From: a virus
Direction: 5' to 3' (one strand)
Length of the DNA: 64,000 nt
IMG/VR virus record: IMGVR_UViG_3300021964_000030
Coordinates: 1 to 64,000 of that record
The stretch's first letter is position 1, and each line of letters starts with the position of its first letter. The notes under the pieces were generated by a model that saw only the letters and a list, made by a program, of their open reading frames with translations, had not been told where the DNA came from and ran no database searches. Shown in pieces: positions 58,307 to 64,000 of the stretch. The position numbers were made by a program, and so were the translations under genes.

Positions 58307-59428
58307 ATGATGAAAGTGAATACAAACACAATAGTTGAGAAACTACAAGAAAATTATCCCGACCAAACTATCTTTAGGAAAGCAGTTATCGTCGATACTG
58401 CAAAATCCCTAGGATTTTCTAAAGGCGATTGGTCACCGCTACTCAGCGTAAAAAGCGATATCAGAGGTCAATATGACTTATCCTCAGTTATCGTTCCATT
58501 GAGACAAAAGGAAGAAACTAATACTTCTACTTTACAAATGCAATCAATCGTTAACCAAGAAAAAAGTTATGCTACAGCTGACCCTACATTCGTACCTTGG
58601 GGTCCTTTTAAAGACATAACTAAAGTTATTCAATCCGAAATGTTCTACCCAGTTTACATCTCTGGTCTATCAGGGAATGGTAAAACATTCATGGTAGAAC
58701 AATCATGTGCAAAACTTAATAGGGAGTTTATACGTGTACAAATCAATCCTGAAACAGATGAAGACGACCTTATTGGTGGTTTCAGACTCATCGATGGAGA
58801 AACTGTCTTTGCTAAAGGTCCAGTTCTCAAAGCGATGGAAAACGGTGCAGTCTTATTACTCGATGAAATCGACAGAGCTACAAATAAAATTATGTGTCTT
58901 CAAGGTATTCTTGAAGGTAAACCTGTTGTTGTTAAAAAGACGGGTGAGACAATATCTCCGGCACCTGGATTTAATGTAATCGCTACTGCGAATACAAAAG
59001 GTAAAGGTTCAGATGATGGTAGGTTCACAGCCGCATCAATTATTGACGAAGCTTTCCTTGAAAGGTTCACTATTTCTATCGACCAACAGTTTCCTTCACC
59101 AAGAGTTGAAAATAAAATTGTTACTAAACACATGGAAAAGTTTGGCTCTATAGATGCAGACTTTGCAGAAAACCTAGTTGCATGGGCCGATATCATCAGA
59201 AAAACTTTTTATGATGATGGTGTCGATGAAGTCATTTCAACAAGAAGGCTCTGTCATATAGTTCAAACAAACTCTATTTTCAACGATAGAATGAAAGCAA
59301 TCGACCTATGTATTGCAAGGTTTGATGATGATACTAAAGAAGCATTCCTTGACCTCTACTCAAAAGTAGATGCAGGAGTCGATTTTAATGCCGAGGAAGC
59401 TGAAACTACTGAAGAGGAGGTAGTGTAA
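58307..59428 (+). CDS. CobS-like AAA+ ATPase (MoxR type)
   Basis: A 373-residue AAA+ protein. Walker A Gly-Leu-Ser-Gly-Asn-Gly-Lys-Thr at 120-127; Asp-Glu-Asp-Asp-Leu-Ile-Gly-Gly near 149-156; Walker B Leu-Leu-Leu-Asp-Glu-Ile-Asp-Arg near 184-191; sensor Val-Ile-Ala-Thr-Ala-Asn-Thr near 224-230; and Glu-Arg-Phe with Ser-Thr-Arg-Arg-Leu as arginine elements. CobS-like genes are frequent in marine T4-like phages; their function there is debated. Pairing with the VWA/HExxH protein upstream suggests an ATPase-VWA complex. It has its own promoter, and the stop overlaps the HNH gene (TAATG). Confidence 0.88.
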   Translation: MMKVNTNTIVEKLQENYPDQTIFRKAVIVDTAKSLGFSKGDWSPLLSVKSDIRGQYDLSSVIVPLRQKEETNTSTLQMQSIVNQEKSYATADPTFVPWGPFKDITKVIQSEMFYPVYISGLSGNGKTFMVEQSCAKLNREFIRVQINPETDEDDLIGGFRLIDGETVFAKGPVLKAMENGAVLLLDEIDRATNKIMCLQGILEGKPVVVKKTGETISPAPGFNVIATANTKGKGSDDGRFTAASIIDEAFLERFTISIDQQFPSPRVENKIVTKHMEKFGSIDADFAENLVAWADIIRKTFYDDGVDEVISTRRLCHIVQTNSIFNDRMKAIDLCIARFDDDTKEAFLDLYSKVDAGVDFNAEEAETTEEEVV

Positions 59429-59799
59429 TGAATATTCATGAAAATAGAGTATGCGCATATTCTAGTTGTAATAAACAAGGTTTATCTACTGGAAAAAATA
59501 ATGTTAGAAAAAGAGATGGTCTTATACCTAGAGCTAAATATTGCGACCATCACAGAAAAGTTGTAGGCAATTTTACAAATTTTAAATATGTAAAATTTAA
59601 AAAGAGTTATTGTGAAAATATAGATGGAAGATTAGGATATAAATGCACATCAACTATAGTTGACTTATGCCAACTACAAGTTGACCATAAAGACGGCAAT
59701 CGTAAAAATAACAATAAAGATAATTGTCAAACTCTTTGTTCTAATTGCCATGATTATAAAACTTATATTAATAAAGATAATTTAAATAGATATGTTTAG
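59428..59799 (+). CDS. HNH endonuclease
   Basis: A 123-residue protein with the HNH core near the C-terminus: Leu-Gln-Val-Asp-His-Lys-Asp-Gly-Asn, then Asn-Asn-Lys-Asp-Asn-Cys-Gln-Thr-Leu-Cys-Ser-Asn-Cys-His. The N-terminal Cys-Ala-Tyr-Ser-Ser-Cys plus Cys-Asp-His-His suggests an extra zinc site. It overlaps both neighbours (TAATG at the front, 8 nt at the back), so it appears integrated in the operon. It may be a free-standing homing-type endonuclease or a phage-exclusion nuclease. Confidence 0.88.
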   Translation: MNIHENRVCAYSSCNKQGLSTGKNNVRKRDGLIPRAKYCDHHRKVVGNFTNFKYVKFKKSYCENIDGRLGYKCTSTIVDLCQLQVDHKDGNRKNNNKDNCQTLCSNCHDYKTYINKDNLNRYV

Positions 59800-60097
59800 T
59801 AAAAAGAAAGAACAAATAAACTACAAGTTTAATGAAGGAGCTCTAATCCAAGAGCTTCAGAATTATATTGATAGTACTTACGATAGTCACTATTCTAAAA
59901 ATAAGTTTCAATCAACTGAATTTATTTTAGACTGTGGCCATGGTATGGGCTTCACAATTGGAAATGTATTGAAATACGCACAAAGGTATGGACGTAAAGG
60001 AAGTAGTCAAGACGCTAGAAAAGATTTGATGAAAGTTTTACACTATTCCATTATTGCACTTTCAATACATGATAGCGAAAATAATCCTGTACAATGA
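59792..60097 (+). CDS. DUF3310-like protein
   Basis: A 101-residue protein whose second half, Gly-Phe-Thr-Ile-Gly-Asn-Val-Leu-Lys-Tyr-Ala-Gln-Arg-Tyr-Gly-Arg-Lys-Gly and then Asp-Ala-Arg-Lys-Asp-Leu-Met-Lys-Val-Leu-His-Tyr, matches the DUF3310 pattern found in many phages, often called nucleotide-kinase-like although the activity is unproven. The ATG lies inside the HNH gene end. Its last codons contain the -35 box of the clamp promoter. Confidence 0.72.
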   Translation: MFSKKKEQINYKFNEGALIQELQNYIDSTYDSHYSKNKFQSTEFILDCGHGMGFTIGNVLKYAQRYGRKGSSQDARKDLMKVLHYSIIALSIHDSENNPVQ

Positions 60098-60116
60098 TTC
60101 GCTTTTATGGTATAAT
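60088..60116 (+). promoter_or_regulatory. TGTACA-type promoter for the sliding clamp
   Basis: TGTACA at 60088-60093, 17-nt spacer ending TGG, TATAAT at 60111-60116. The -35 box is inside the coding end of the DUF3310-like gene. Confidence 0.8.
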
Positions 60117-60145
60117 AGTACAGAAATTTAAAAAGGAAAAATATT

Positions 60146-60820
60146 ATGAATTTAAGTAATGATACAATTAACGTATTGAAAAACTTTGCGGCCATTAATC
60201 CTAATTTGGTAATTAAACCTGGTCAGAAACTGAAAACAATTTCTGAAGCTAAAACCATTTTGGCTTCATCTGATATTGTTGAAGATTTTGCACAAGAGTT
60301 TGGAATCTATGATTTAAACGAATTCTTATCAGTGTATGGTCTTATTGAAGATGCACAACTAGAATTTAGTGATAAATCTGTTACCATTAAGAACGATGAA
60401 AGTAAAAGGATTCAATATTACTTCTCTGAAATTGATATTCTAACTCAACCATCTAAGGATATTACAATGCCTGATGCTGAAGTTGGAATCACACTTACAG
60501 ATGATAACCTTAAAGCTCTCAAACAAGCCAGCTCAGTTCTAGGTCATACTGACTTAGCTCTAGTCGGTGAAAGCGGAGTTATCACTGCTAAAGTATTTGA
60601 TGAAAAAGATGCAACATCTAATACATTTGAACTAACACTAGATAGAGATAATGCATGTAAAAACGATTTTAATTTCGTTGTAAATATGCCAAATCTCAAA
60701 CTATTACCTGGTGATTATTTCGTAAGTATTTCATCTAAACTAATCTCTAATTGGACAAACAATGATTATCCAGTAGAATATTTTATCGCTTTAGAGAAAT
60801 CATCAACATACAATGTATAA
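60146..60820 (+). CDS. gp45: Sliding clamp gp45
   Basis: Trimeric processivity clamp, 224 residues (T4 gp45 is 228); in T4 it also activates late transcription through gp55/gp33. The N-terminus Leu-Ser-x-Asp-Thr-Ile-Asn-Val-Leu-Lys-Asn-Phe-Ala-x-Ile-Asn-x-x-Leu-Val is strongly gp45-like, as are Phe-Gly-Ile-Tyr-Asp-Leu-Asn-Glu-Phe-Leu and Pro-Gly-Asp-Tyr. AAAGGA before the ATG. The clamp loader genes follow after two small genes. Confidence 0.94.
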   Translation: MNLSNDTINVLKNFAAINPNLVIKPGQKLKTISEAKTILASSDIVEDFAQEFGIYDLNEFLSVYGLIEDAQLEFSDKSVTIKNDESKRIQYYFSEIDILTQPSKDITMPDAEVGITLTDDNLKALKQASSVLGHTDLALVGESGVITAKVFDEKDATSNTFELTLDRDNACKNDFNFVVNMPNLKLLPGDYFVSISSKLISNWTNNDYPVEYFIALEKSSTYNV

Positions 60821-60823
60821 ATA
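60816..60823 (+). promoter_or_regulatory. Late promoter octamer at the end of gp45
   Basis: TATAAATA overlaps the gp45 stop codon. It would transcribe the 84-residue gene at 60925 with a leader of about 95 nt. Confidence 0.5.
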
Positions 60824-60863
60824 TATTATACAACCGAATTCTCATACTAATTATGAGGATAAT

Positions 60864-60892
60864 ATAGGAGATGCCAAGCATGGGTTTCCTAT
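60864..60892 (+). promoter_or_regulatory. Two-part hairpin in the leader of the 84-residue gene
   Basis: ATAGGA (60864-60869) pairs with TCCTAT (60887-60892), and inside it ATGC pairs with GCAT around a CAA loop. TTTAG follows. The shape is halfway between a weak terminator and an RNA control element. AAAGGAG for the next gene lies downstream and is not sequestered. Confidence 0.5.
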
Positions 60893-60924
60893 TTTAGTCT
60901 ATAAACTTTGCAAAGGAGAAACAA

Positions 60925-61179
60925 ATGGCTGAAGAAAATAATAACGTAGAGGAGCAACAAGCCCCTCAGCTCAGTCTTCAAGATATTGCAACTGCAGTTC
61001 AGGTAATTGATATCTGTTCAAAGCGTGGAGCATTTGAAGGCCAAGAGCTAGAAGTAGTAGGCGGTGTAAGAAATAGAATTCTTTCATTCCTACAAGCTGC
61101 TGCACCTAAGGACGAAGTTCCTGAAGGTGAAGTACCAGTTGCTGATGAGCAACCATCTGAAGAAGATTCAGACGCTTAA
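60925..61179 (+). CDS. Conserved-type small acidic protein
   Basis: An 84-residue protein with acidic ends (Glu-Glu-Asn-Asn-Asn-Val-Glu-Glu and a final Glu/Asp-rich tail). The helical core Leu-Ser-Leu-Gln-Asp-Ile-Ala-Thr-Ala-Val-Gln-Val-Ile-Asp and Arg-Gly-Ala-Phe-Glu-Gly-x-Glu-Leu-Glu-Val-Val-Gly is a pattern I associate with uncharacterised marine phage proteins near replication genes. AAAGGAG precedes the ATG, and a hairpin terminator follows. No function assigned. Confidence 0.65.
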   Translation: MAEENNNVEEQQAPQLSLQDIATAVQVIDICSKRGAFEGQELEVVGGVRNRILSFLQAAAPKDEVPEGEVPVADEQPSEEDSDA

Positions 61180-61184
61180 CTTGA

Positions 61185-61208
61185 GGGGAAGACATTCCCC
61201 ACATTTTT
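61185..61208 (+). terminator. Hairpin terminator after the 84-residue gene
   Basis: GGGGAA (61185-61190), loop GACA, TTCCCC (61195-61200), then ACATTTTTT. A short GC-rich stem followed by a T-run; separates the clamp unit from the clamp loader unit. Confidence 0.72.
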
Positions 61209-61224
61209 TATTAAGGATTATATT

Positions 61225-61539
61225 ATGGAACAAACTGAAAAAACAAAGCTACTCGAAGCACTCAAGACTGGAAACGTAACAGTCACATTCAAAAAGATAG
61301 GTACTGGCGAAATAAGAATTATGCCATGTACTCTTAAACCCGAAATACTAAAAGAACAAGGTGTTGATATCACTGTCGATATGAATCCTGATTCTGATGC
61401 ATTTGCTGTTTGGTCACTAGACAAAAAAGCATGGAGAAGTTTCAGATTGGATACTGTTATGCAGTGGGATGTCAACTGGCCAACCAGAGTTGTAGATGAC
61501 GCTGGAGTCGATTTAGCAACGGGGAAATTTGTAGGATGA
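61225..61539 (+). CDS. DUF2693-like small protein
   Basis: A 104-residue protein. Val-Thr-Phe-Lys-Lys-Ile-Gly-Thr-Gly-Glu-Ile-Arg-Ile-Met-Pro-Cys-Thr-Leu (residues 19-36), then Val-Trp-Ser-Leu-Asp-Lys-Lys-Ala-Trp-Arg-Ser-Phe-Arg, follows the DUF2693 pattern of small beta-barrel phage proteins. AAGGA lies 7 nt before the ATG. It overlaps gp44 by 4 nt (ATGA), so it is translated with the clamp loader. Role unknown. Confidence 0.72.
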   Translation: MEQTEKTKLLEALKTGNVTVTFKKIGTGEIRIMPCTLKPEILKEQGVDITVDMNPDSDAFAVWSLDKKAWRSFRLDTVMQWDVNWPTRVVDDAGVDLATGKFVG

Positions 61540-62471
61540 ATGAGTTTTTATGGGTAGAAAAGTATCGTCCGCAAACGATTGACCAATGTATCTTACCAGA
61601 TAACATTAAAAAAACATTTAAAGCTGTTGTTAACGGAGGTGAATTGCACAACATGCTATTGACTGGCACTGCTGGTCTTGGTAAAACTACAGTTGCAAAA
61701 GCGTTATGTAACGAACTTGATTTAGATTATTTATTAATTAATGGTTCAGAAGAATCAGGTATTGATACACTAAGAAATAAAATTAAACAATTCGCTTCGT
61801 CGGTCTCACTCCAAGGAGGCTACAAAGTAGTTATCCTCGACGAAGCGGATTACCTTAATCCACAATCTACACAACCAGCACTAAGGGGATTCATCGAAGA
61901 GTTCTCAGCTAATTGTAGATTTATACTTACATGTAATTTTAAAAACCGAATTATTGACCCATTGCATTCTCGCTGTAGTGTGATTGAATTCAATATCTCT
62001 AAAAAAGAGTCGGTAAAATTATGTGGTTCTTTTCTTCAAAGATGCAAAAATATTCTTTCAGAAGAAGGTGTTGCATATGACGAAAAGATTTTAGCAGAAC
62101 TCATTATGAAGTATATGCCAGATTGGCGAAGAGTTCTAAATGAATTACAGCGATATGGAACATCAGGTAATATTGATTCAGGTATTCTTGTTTCATTATC
62201 TGATGTATCAATCAACGAGCTAATGAACGCTCTTAAACTTAAAGACTTTAAAAAGATGAGACAATGGGTATCTAATAATATTGACTCAGACCCAGCCCAG
62301 CTATTCAGAAAAATATATGATAATATGAACGATTATGTAAACCCACAGAGTATTCCACAGTTGGTTCTCATTCTCGCCGATTATCAATATAAGAATAGTT
62401 TTGTTGCTGACCATGAACTCAATATGGTTGCTTGTTGTACAGAAATAATGGCAGGAGTACAATTCAAATGA
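61536..62471 (+). CDS. gp44: Clamp loader large subunit gp44
   Basis: AAA+ ATPase of the clamp loader, 311 residues (T4 gp44 is 319). Trp-Val-Glu-Lys-Tyr-Arg-Pro at 6-12, Walker A Gly-Thr-Ala-Gly-Leu-Gly-Lys-Thr-Thr at 44-52, Walker B Val-Ile-Leu-Asp-Glu-Ala-Asp-Tyr near 98-105, and the Ser-Arg-Cys arginine finger near residue 147. It loads gp45 together with gp62, encoded two genes downstream. Confidence 0.96.
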   Translation: MNEFLWVEKYRPQTIDQCILPDNIKKTFKAVVNGGELHNMLLTGTAGLGKTTVAKALCNELDLDYLLINGSEESGIDTLRNKIKQFASSVSLQGGYKVVILDEADYLNPQSTQPALRGFIEEFSANCRFILTCNFKNRIIDPLHSRCSVIEFNISKKESVKLCGSFLQRCKNILSEEGVAYDEKILAELIMKYMPDWRRVLNELQRYGTSGNIDSGILVSLSDVSINELMNALKLKDFKKMRQWVSNNIDSDPAQLFRKIYDNMNDYVNPQSIPQLVLILADYQYKNSFVADHELNMVACCTEIMAGVQFK

Positions 62472-62638
62472 GATGGGATATTATTGTAGTTAGTTATGAA
62501 GGCGAAGCTAAAAAATATAGAGCATGCCGATTTAATGAAGATAATGTAATAACCAAAGAACAAACCTTTGAAAACAAAATCGAAGCAGAGGTTTATATCG
62601 CATACGAACAAAAGCAGGAGCAGAATGAATCCGTTTGA
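62468..62638 (+). CDS. Small protein between gp44 and gp62
   Basis: A 56-residue frame from ATG at 62468, which overlaps the gp44 stop (ATGA). It begins Met-Arg-Trp-Asp-Ile-Ile-Val-Val-Ser-Tyr-Glu-Gly-Glu and has a Glu/Lys/Gln-rich helical end. The upstream ATG at 62432 lies inside gp44 and is less likely. The gene carries the AGGAG of gp62 near its end. No family recognised. Confidence 0.62.
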   Translation: MRWDIIVVSYEGEAKKYRACRFNEDNVITKEQTFENKIEAEVYIAYEQKQEQNESV

Positions 62639-63008
62639 CTATTTAAAATCTATTAATTCGACCAAAAAAAATATTATGGTCGATGATGTAACTGAAAAGG
62701 AATACAGTCCATTTATTATTAATCGTGGATTGTCATTCTTTCCAGATACGATTTTATATGCGAACGAAATGAATTTAAAGCACCACCTAGACCATAAGCT
62801 TCAATATGATTTTCTTATAAATATAATTAAGAAGAAAAAACGGTTCTCAAAATGGGTTAAGCCACAAGAGATTGCCGATATAGAAGTCATAAAAGAATAT
62901 TATGGATATAGCGATGAAAAGGCTAAATCTGTTATACAATTATTAAATGATGATAAAATAGAAGAATTGAAAAAAAGGATTTATAAAGGTGGAAAACGAA
63001 AATATTGA
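62625..63008 (+). CDS. gp62: Clamp loader small subunit gp62
   Basis: A 127-residue protein from ATG at 62625, which follows AGGAG by 4 nt; longer upstream frames are rejected because the family begins Met-Asn-Pro-Phe-Asp-Tyr-Leu-Lys-Ser-Ile-Asn. Tyr-Ser-Pro-Phe-Ile-Ile-Asn-Arg-Gly-Leu-Ser, Leu-Tyr-Ala-Asn-Glu-Met-Asn and Leu-Asp-His-Lys-Leu-Gln-Tyr-Asp-Phe-Leu are typical of gp62. T4 gp62 is 187 residues, so this is a short version. It overlaps the RegA gene. Confidence 0.88.
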   Translation: MNPFDYLKSINSTKKNIMVDDVTEKEYSPFIINRGLSFFPDTILYANEMNLKHHLDHKLQYDFLINIIKKKKRFSKWVKPQEIADIEVIKEYYGYSDEKAKSVIQLLNDDKIEELKKRIYKGGKRKY

Positions 63009-63414
63009 AATAAAAAACTGGTCACCAGCTGATATGTTAGAAGTATCTTTAAACGAACCGGACGATTTTCTTAAAGTACGAGAAACTCTTACTCGTATCG
63101 GAGTCGCTTCAAGAAAAGATAATAAGCTTTATCAGTCATGTCATATTTTGCATAAGCAAGGTAGGTACTTTTTAGTACACTTTAAAGAACTATTCTTATT
63201 AGATGGTAAGCCGTCTAATTTAATCGAGAATGATTTACAAAGAAGAAACACAATTGCCACCTTATTGGCTGATTGGGGTCTTATCAGTATAGTTAAAAAA
63301 GGCCCTGTAACAGAACTTGCACCATTGAGACAAATTAAAGTTATACCTTTCAAAGAAAAAGCTCATTGGGAATTATGTCCAAAATATAACATTGGTAACA
63401 CAAATAAGCAGTAA
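62989..63414 (+). CDS. regA: Translational repressor RegA
   Basis: RNA-binding repressor of phage early mRNAs. Residues 16-141 align with T4 RegA (122 residues): Asp-Phe-Leu-Lys-Val-Arg-Glu-Thr-Leu-Thr-Arg-Ile-Gly-Val-Ala, Leu-Tyr-Gln-Ser-Cys-His-Ile-Leu, Phe-Leu-Val-His-Phe-Lys-Glu, Leu-Ala-Asp-Trp-Gly-Leu-Ile, and the C-terminal Pro-Lys-Tyr-Asn-Ile-Gly-Asn. GTG at 62989 has AAGGA about 9 nt upstream and overlaps gp62; it adds 15 residues before the T4-like start. The ATG at 63034 equals the T4 start but has no Shine-Dalgarno. Confidence 0.93.
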   Translation: MENENIEIKNWSPADMLEVSLNEPDDFLKVRETLTRIGVASRKDNKLYQSCHILHKQGRYFLVHFKELFLLDGKPSNLIENDLQRRNTIATLLADWGLISIVKKGPVTELAPLRQIKVIPFKEKAHWELCPKYNIGNTNKQ

Positions 63415-63420
63415 AAGTCT

Positions 63421-63428
63421 TATAAATA
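63421..63428 (+). promoter_or_regulatory. Late promoter octamer for the right-edge gene
   Basis: TATAAATA just after regA, with a short leader containing AGGAG (63441-63445) before the ATG at 63452. Marks a return to late virion-type genes. Confidence 0.66.
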
Positions 63429-63451
63429 ATAGTAAATTATAGGAGATTTAA

Positions 63452-64000
63452 ATGGGAACACTCACAACAAATGGTTCATTAGCATTTTCTGAAATAGAAG
63501 CTGAATTTGATGCATCAGCTGATGCTCAGCTAGGAATAAATGAGTACTATGATGTAGACCCTTATCACGATGTACCAGCTGCCGGCCAGATTGGAGTAGA
63601 TGATTTACGAGGAACAAGTAAACAAACAGTTAGAATTGAGCCCCAAGTGTCGTCCGACTCGGCACCAAGATATGGATTTAGTGAATATCAAGGAAGTTCA
63701 TATTACGTAGCTGAAAGCGGAGAATCAGCTGCTGCATTTGGAGTAGAAAGCAGAACGGCCGATGTAGTAACAGATACAACAGATATTAGAGGTATTGTTG
63801 CTGAGTTTGCTGGAGTGTATCAACCCGTGACTAGCTTAACACCCTCGGCCGGCACCACAACATACGCGACCCAAGCTGGAATTAATCTTTTAATATCAAT
63901 TAATAGCTCTAGCAGCACAGGATGGAATAACTGTTCAGCCTTTTGTGATTCCTTGCCTTATGCTCCAAGTAGTATATACAATCCATGGGGTGGAGGAAGC
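63452..64000 (+). CDS. Virion or fibre-type protein, truncated by the window end
   Basis: An open frame of 183 codons running to the last base with no stop. The N-terminus Gly-Ser-Leu-Ala-Phe-Ser-Glu-Ile-Glu-Ala-Glu-Phe, then Ile-Asn-Glu-Tyr-Tyr, then Val-Pro-Ala-Ala-Gly-Gln-Ile-Gly-Val-Asp-Asp-Leu-Arg-Gly-Thr, matches a module I know at the start of marine phage virion proteins (Ser-Leu-Ser-Asp-Ile ... Glu-Phe-Gly, Ser-Glu-Tyr-Tyr, Ile-Ser-Leu-Ser-Asp-Phe-x-Gly). The rest is Ser/Thr/Gly rich. AGGAG and a late octamer precede it. Exact role unknown. Confidence 0.75.
   Translation, partial: MGTLTTNGSLAFSEIEAEFDASADAQLGINEYYDVDPYHDVPAAGQIGVDDLRGTSKQTVRIEPQVSSDSAPRYGFSEYQGSSYYVAESGESAAAFGVESRTADVVTDTTDIRGIVAEFAGVYQPVTSLTPSAGTTTYATQAGINLLISINSSSSTGWNNCSAFCDSLPYAPSSIYNPWGGGS

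Noticed and set aside
56059-59428. A cobalamin biosynthesis operon
   Set aside because: Only CobT/CobS-like folds are present with no other cobalamin enzyme; the VWA plus AAA architecture is shared with unrelated remodelling systems.
60870-60896. A tiny leader-peptide frame before the 84-residue gene
   Set aside because: Only a few codons, and the spacing to AGGAG could be chance; mentioned under the leader finding, not called as a gene.
62568-62624. N-terminal extension of gp62 from 62568
   Set aside because: The extension lies wholly within the preceding small gene and lacks family similarity, whereas the ATG at 62625 follows AGGAG and gives the expected N-terminus.

Overview
The window is a 64 kb piece of an AT-rich, T4-like contractile-tailed phage genome. 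The evidence is an almost complete, mostly plus-strand T4-type virion operon (baseplate gp27-gp5-gp25-gp6-gp8, fibres, neck gp13-gp14-gp15, terminase gp16-gp17, sheath and tube gp18-gp19, head gp20-gp21-gp22-gp23), followed by T4-type recombination and replication genes (uvsY, uvsW, gp55, gp47, gp46, gp45, gp44, gp62, regA). Several genes are typical of marine T4-like phages: a CobS-like AAA ATPase, 2OG-Fe(II) oxygenases, a DUF4815-type structural protein and repetitive fibre modules. The host cannot be named from the sequence. No integrase, repressor or other lysogeny gene is seen. Both window edges cut genes.

Layout. 1-15.0 kb: baseplate hub and wedge. 15.0-33.6 kb: five large fibre or tip genes and three small companions, including two long collagen-like fibres (about 29.6-33.6 and 26.7-29.6 kb) with Gly-X-Y blocks and S74-type C-terminal chaperone domains. 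33.6-36.1 kb: a two-gene modification cassette, a prolyl-hydroxylase-like 2OG-Fe(II) oxygenase and a three-domain protein combining a GT25 glycosyltransferase, a PLOD-type glycosyltransferase and a lysyl-hydroxylase-type 2OG oxygenase. 36.1-49.3 kb: neck, packaging, tail and head genes, with an unusual RimK-like ATP-grasp plus aspartic-protease-like fusion between terminase and sheath. 49.3-55.7 kb: a second tube-like protein, UvsY, UvsW, an Lsm-like protein, late sigma gp55, gp47 and gp46. 55.8-56.0 kb: tRNA-Arg(UCU) and tRNA-Leu(UAA). 56.0-63.4 kb: a VWA/metalloprotease-like and AAA pair (CobT/CobS-like), HNH, DUF3310-like, sliding clamp, clamp loader and RegA. 63.4-64 kb: start of a further virion-type gene.

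Regulation can be read from two promoter families. A T4-type late octamer TATAAATA lies upstream of many structural genes, consistent with the encoded gp55; in four cases it sits exactly 5 nt before the ATG, which predicts leaderless late mRNAs. A second family, TGTACA-N17-TATAAT or TACAAT preceded by TGG, stands before uvsY, gp55, the tRNAs, the CobT-like gene, the CobS-like gene and the clamp gene; a reverse-strand copy lies at 52.26-52.29 kb.

The most interesting system is the apparent phage version of collagen maturation. The fibres carry about a quarter of their triplets with Lys in the Y position, the animal context for lysyl hydroxylation and glycosylation, and the next two genes encode a hydroxylase and a fused glycosyltransferase-hydroxylase resembling animal LH3 and COLGALT enzymes. 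Functional claims are inferences from sequence pattern; no search was run.
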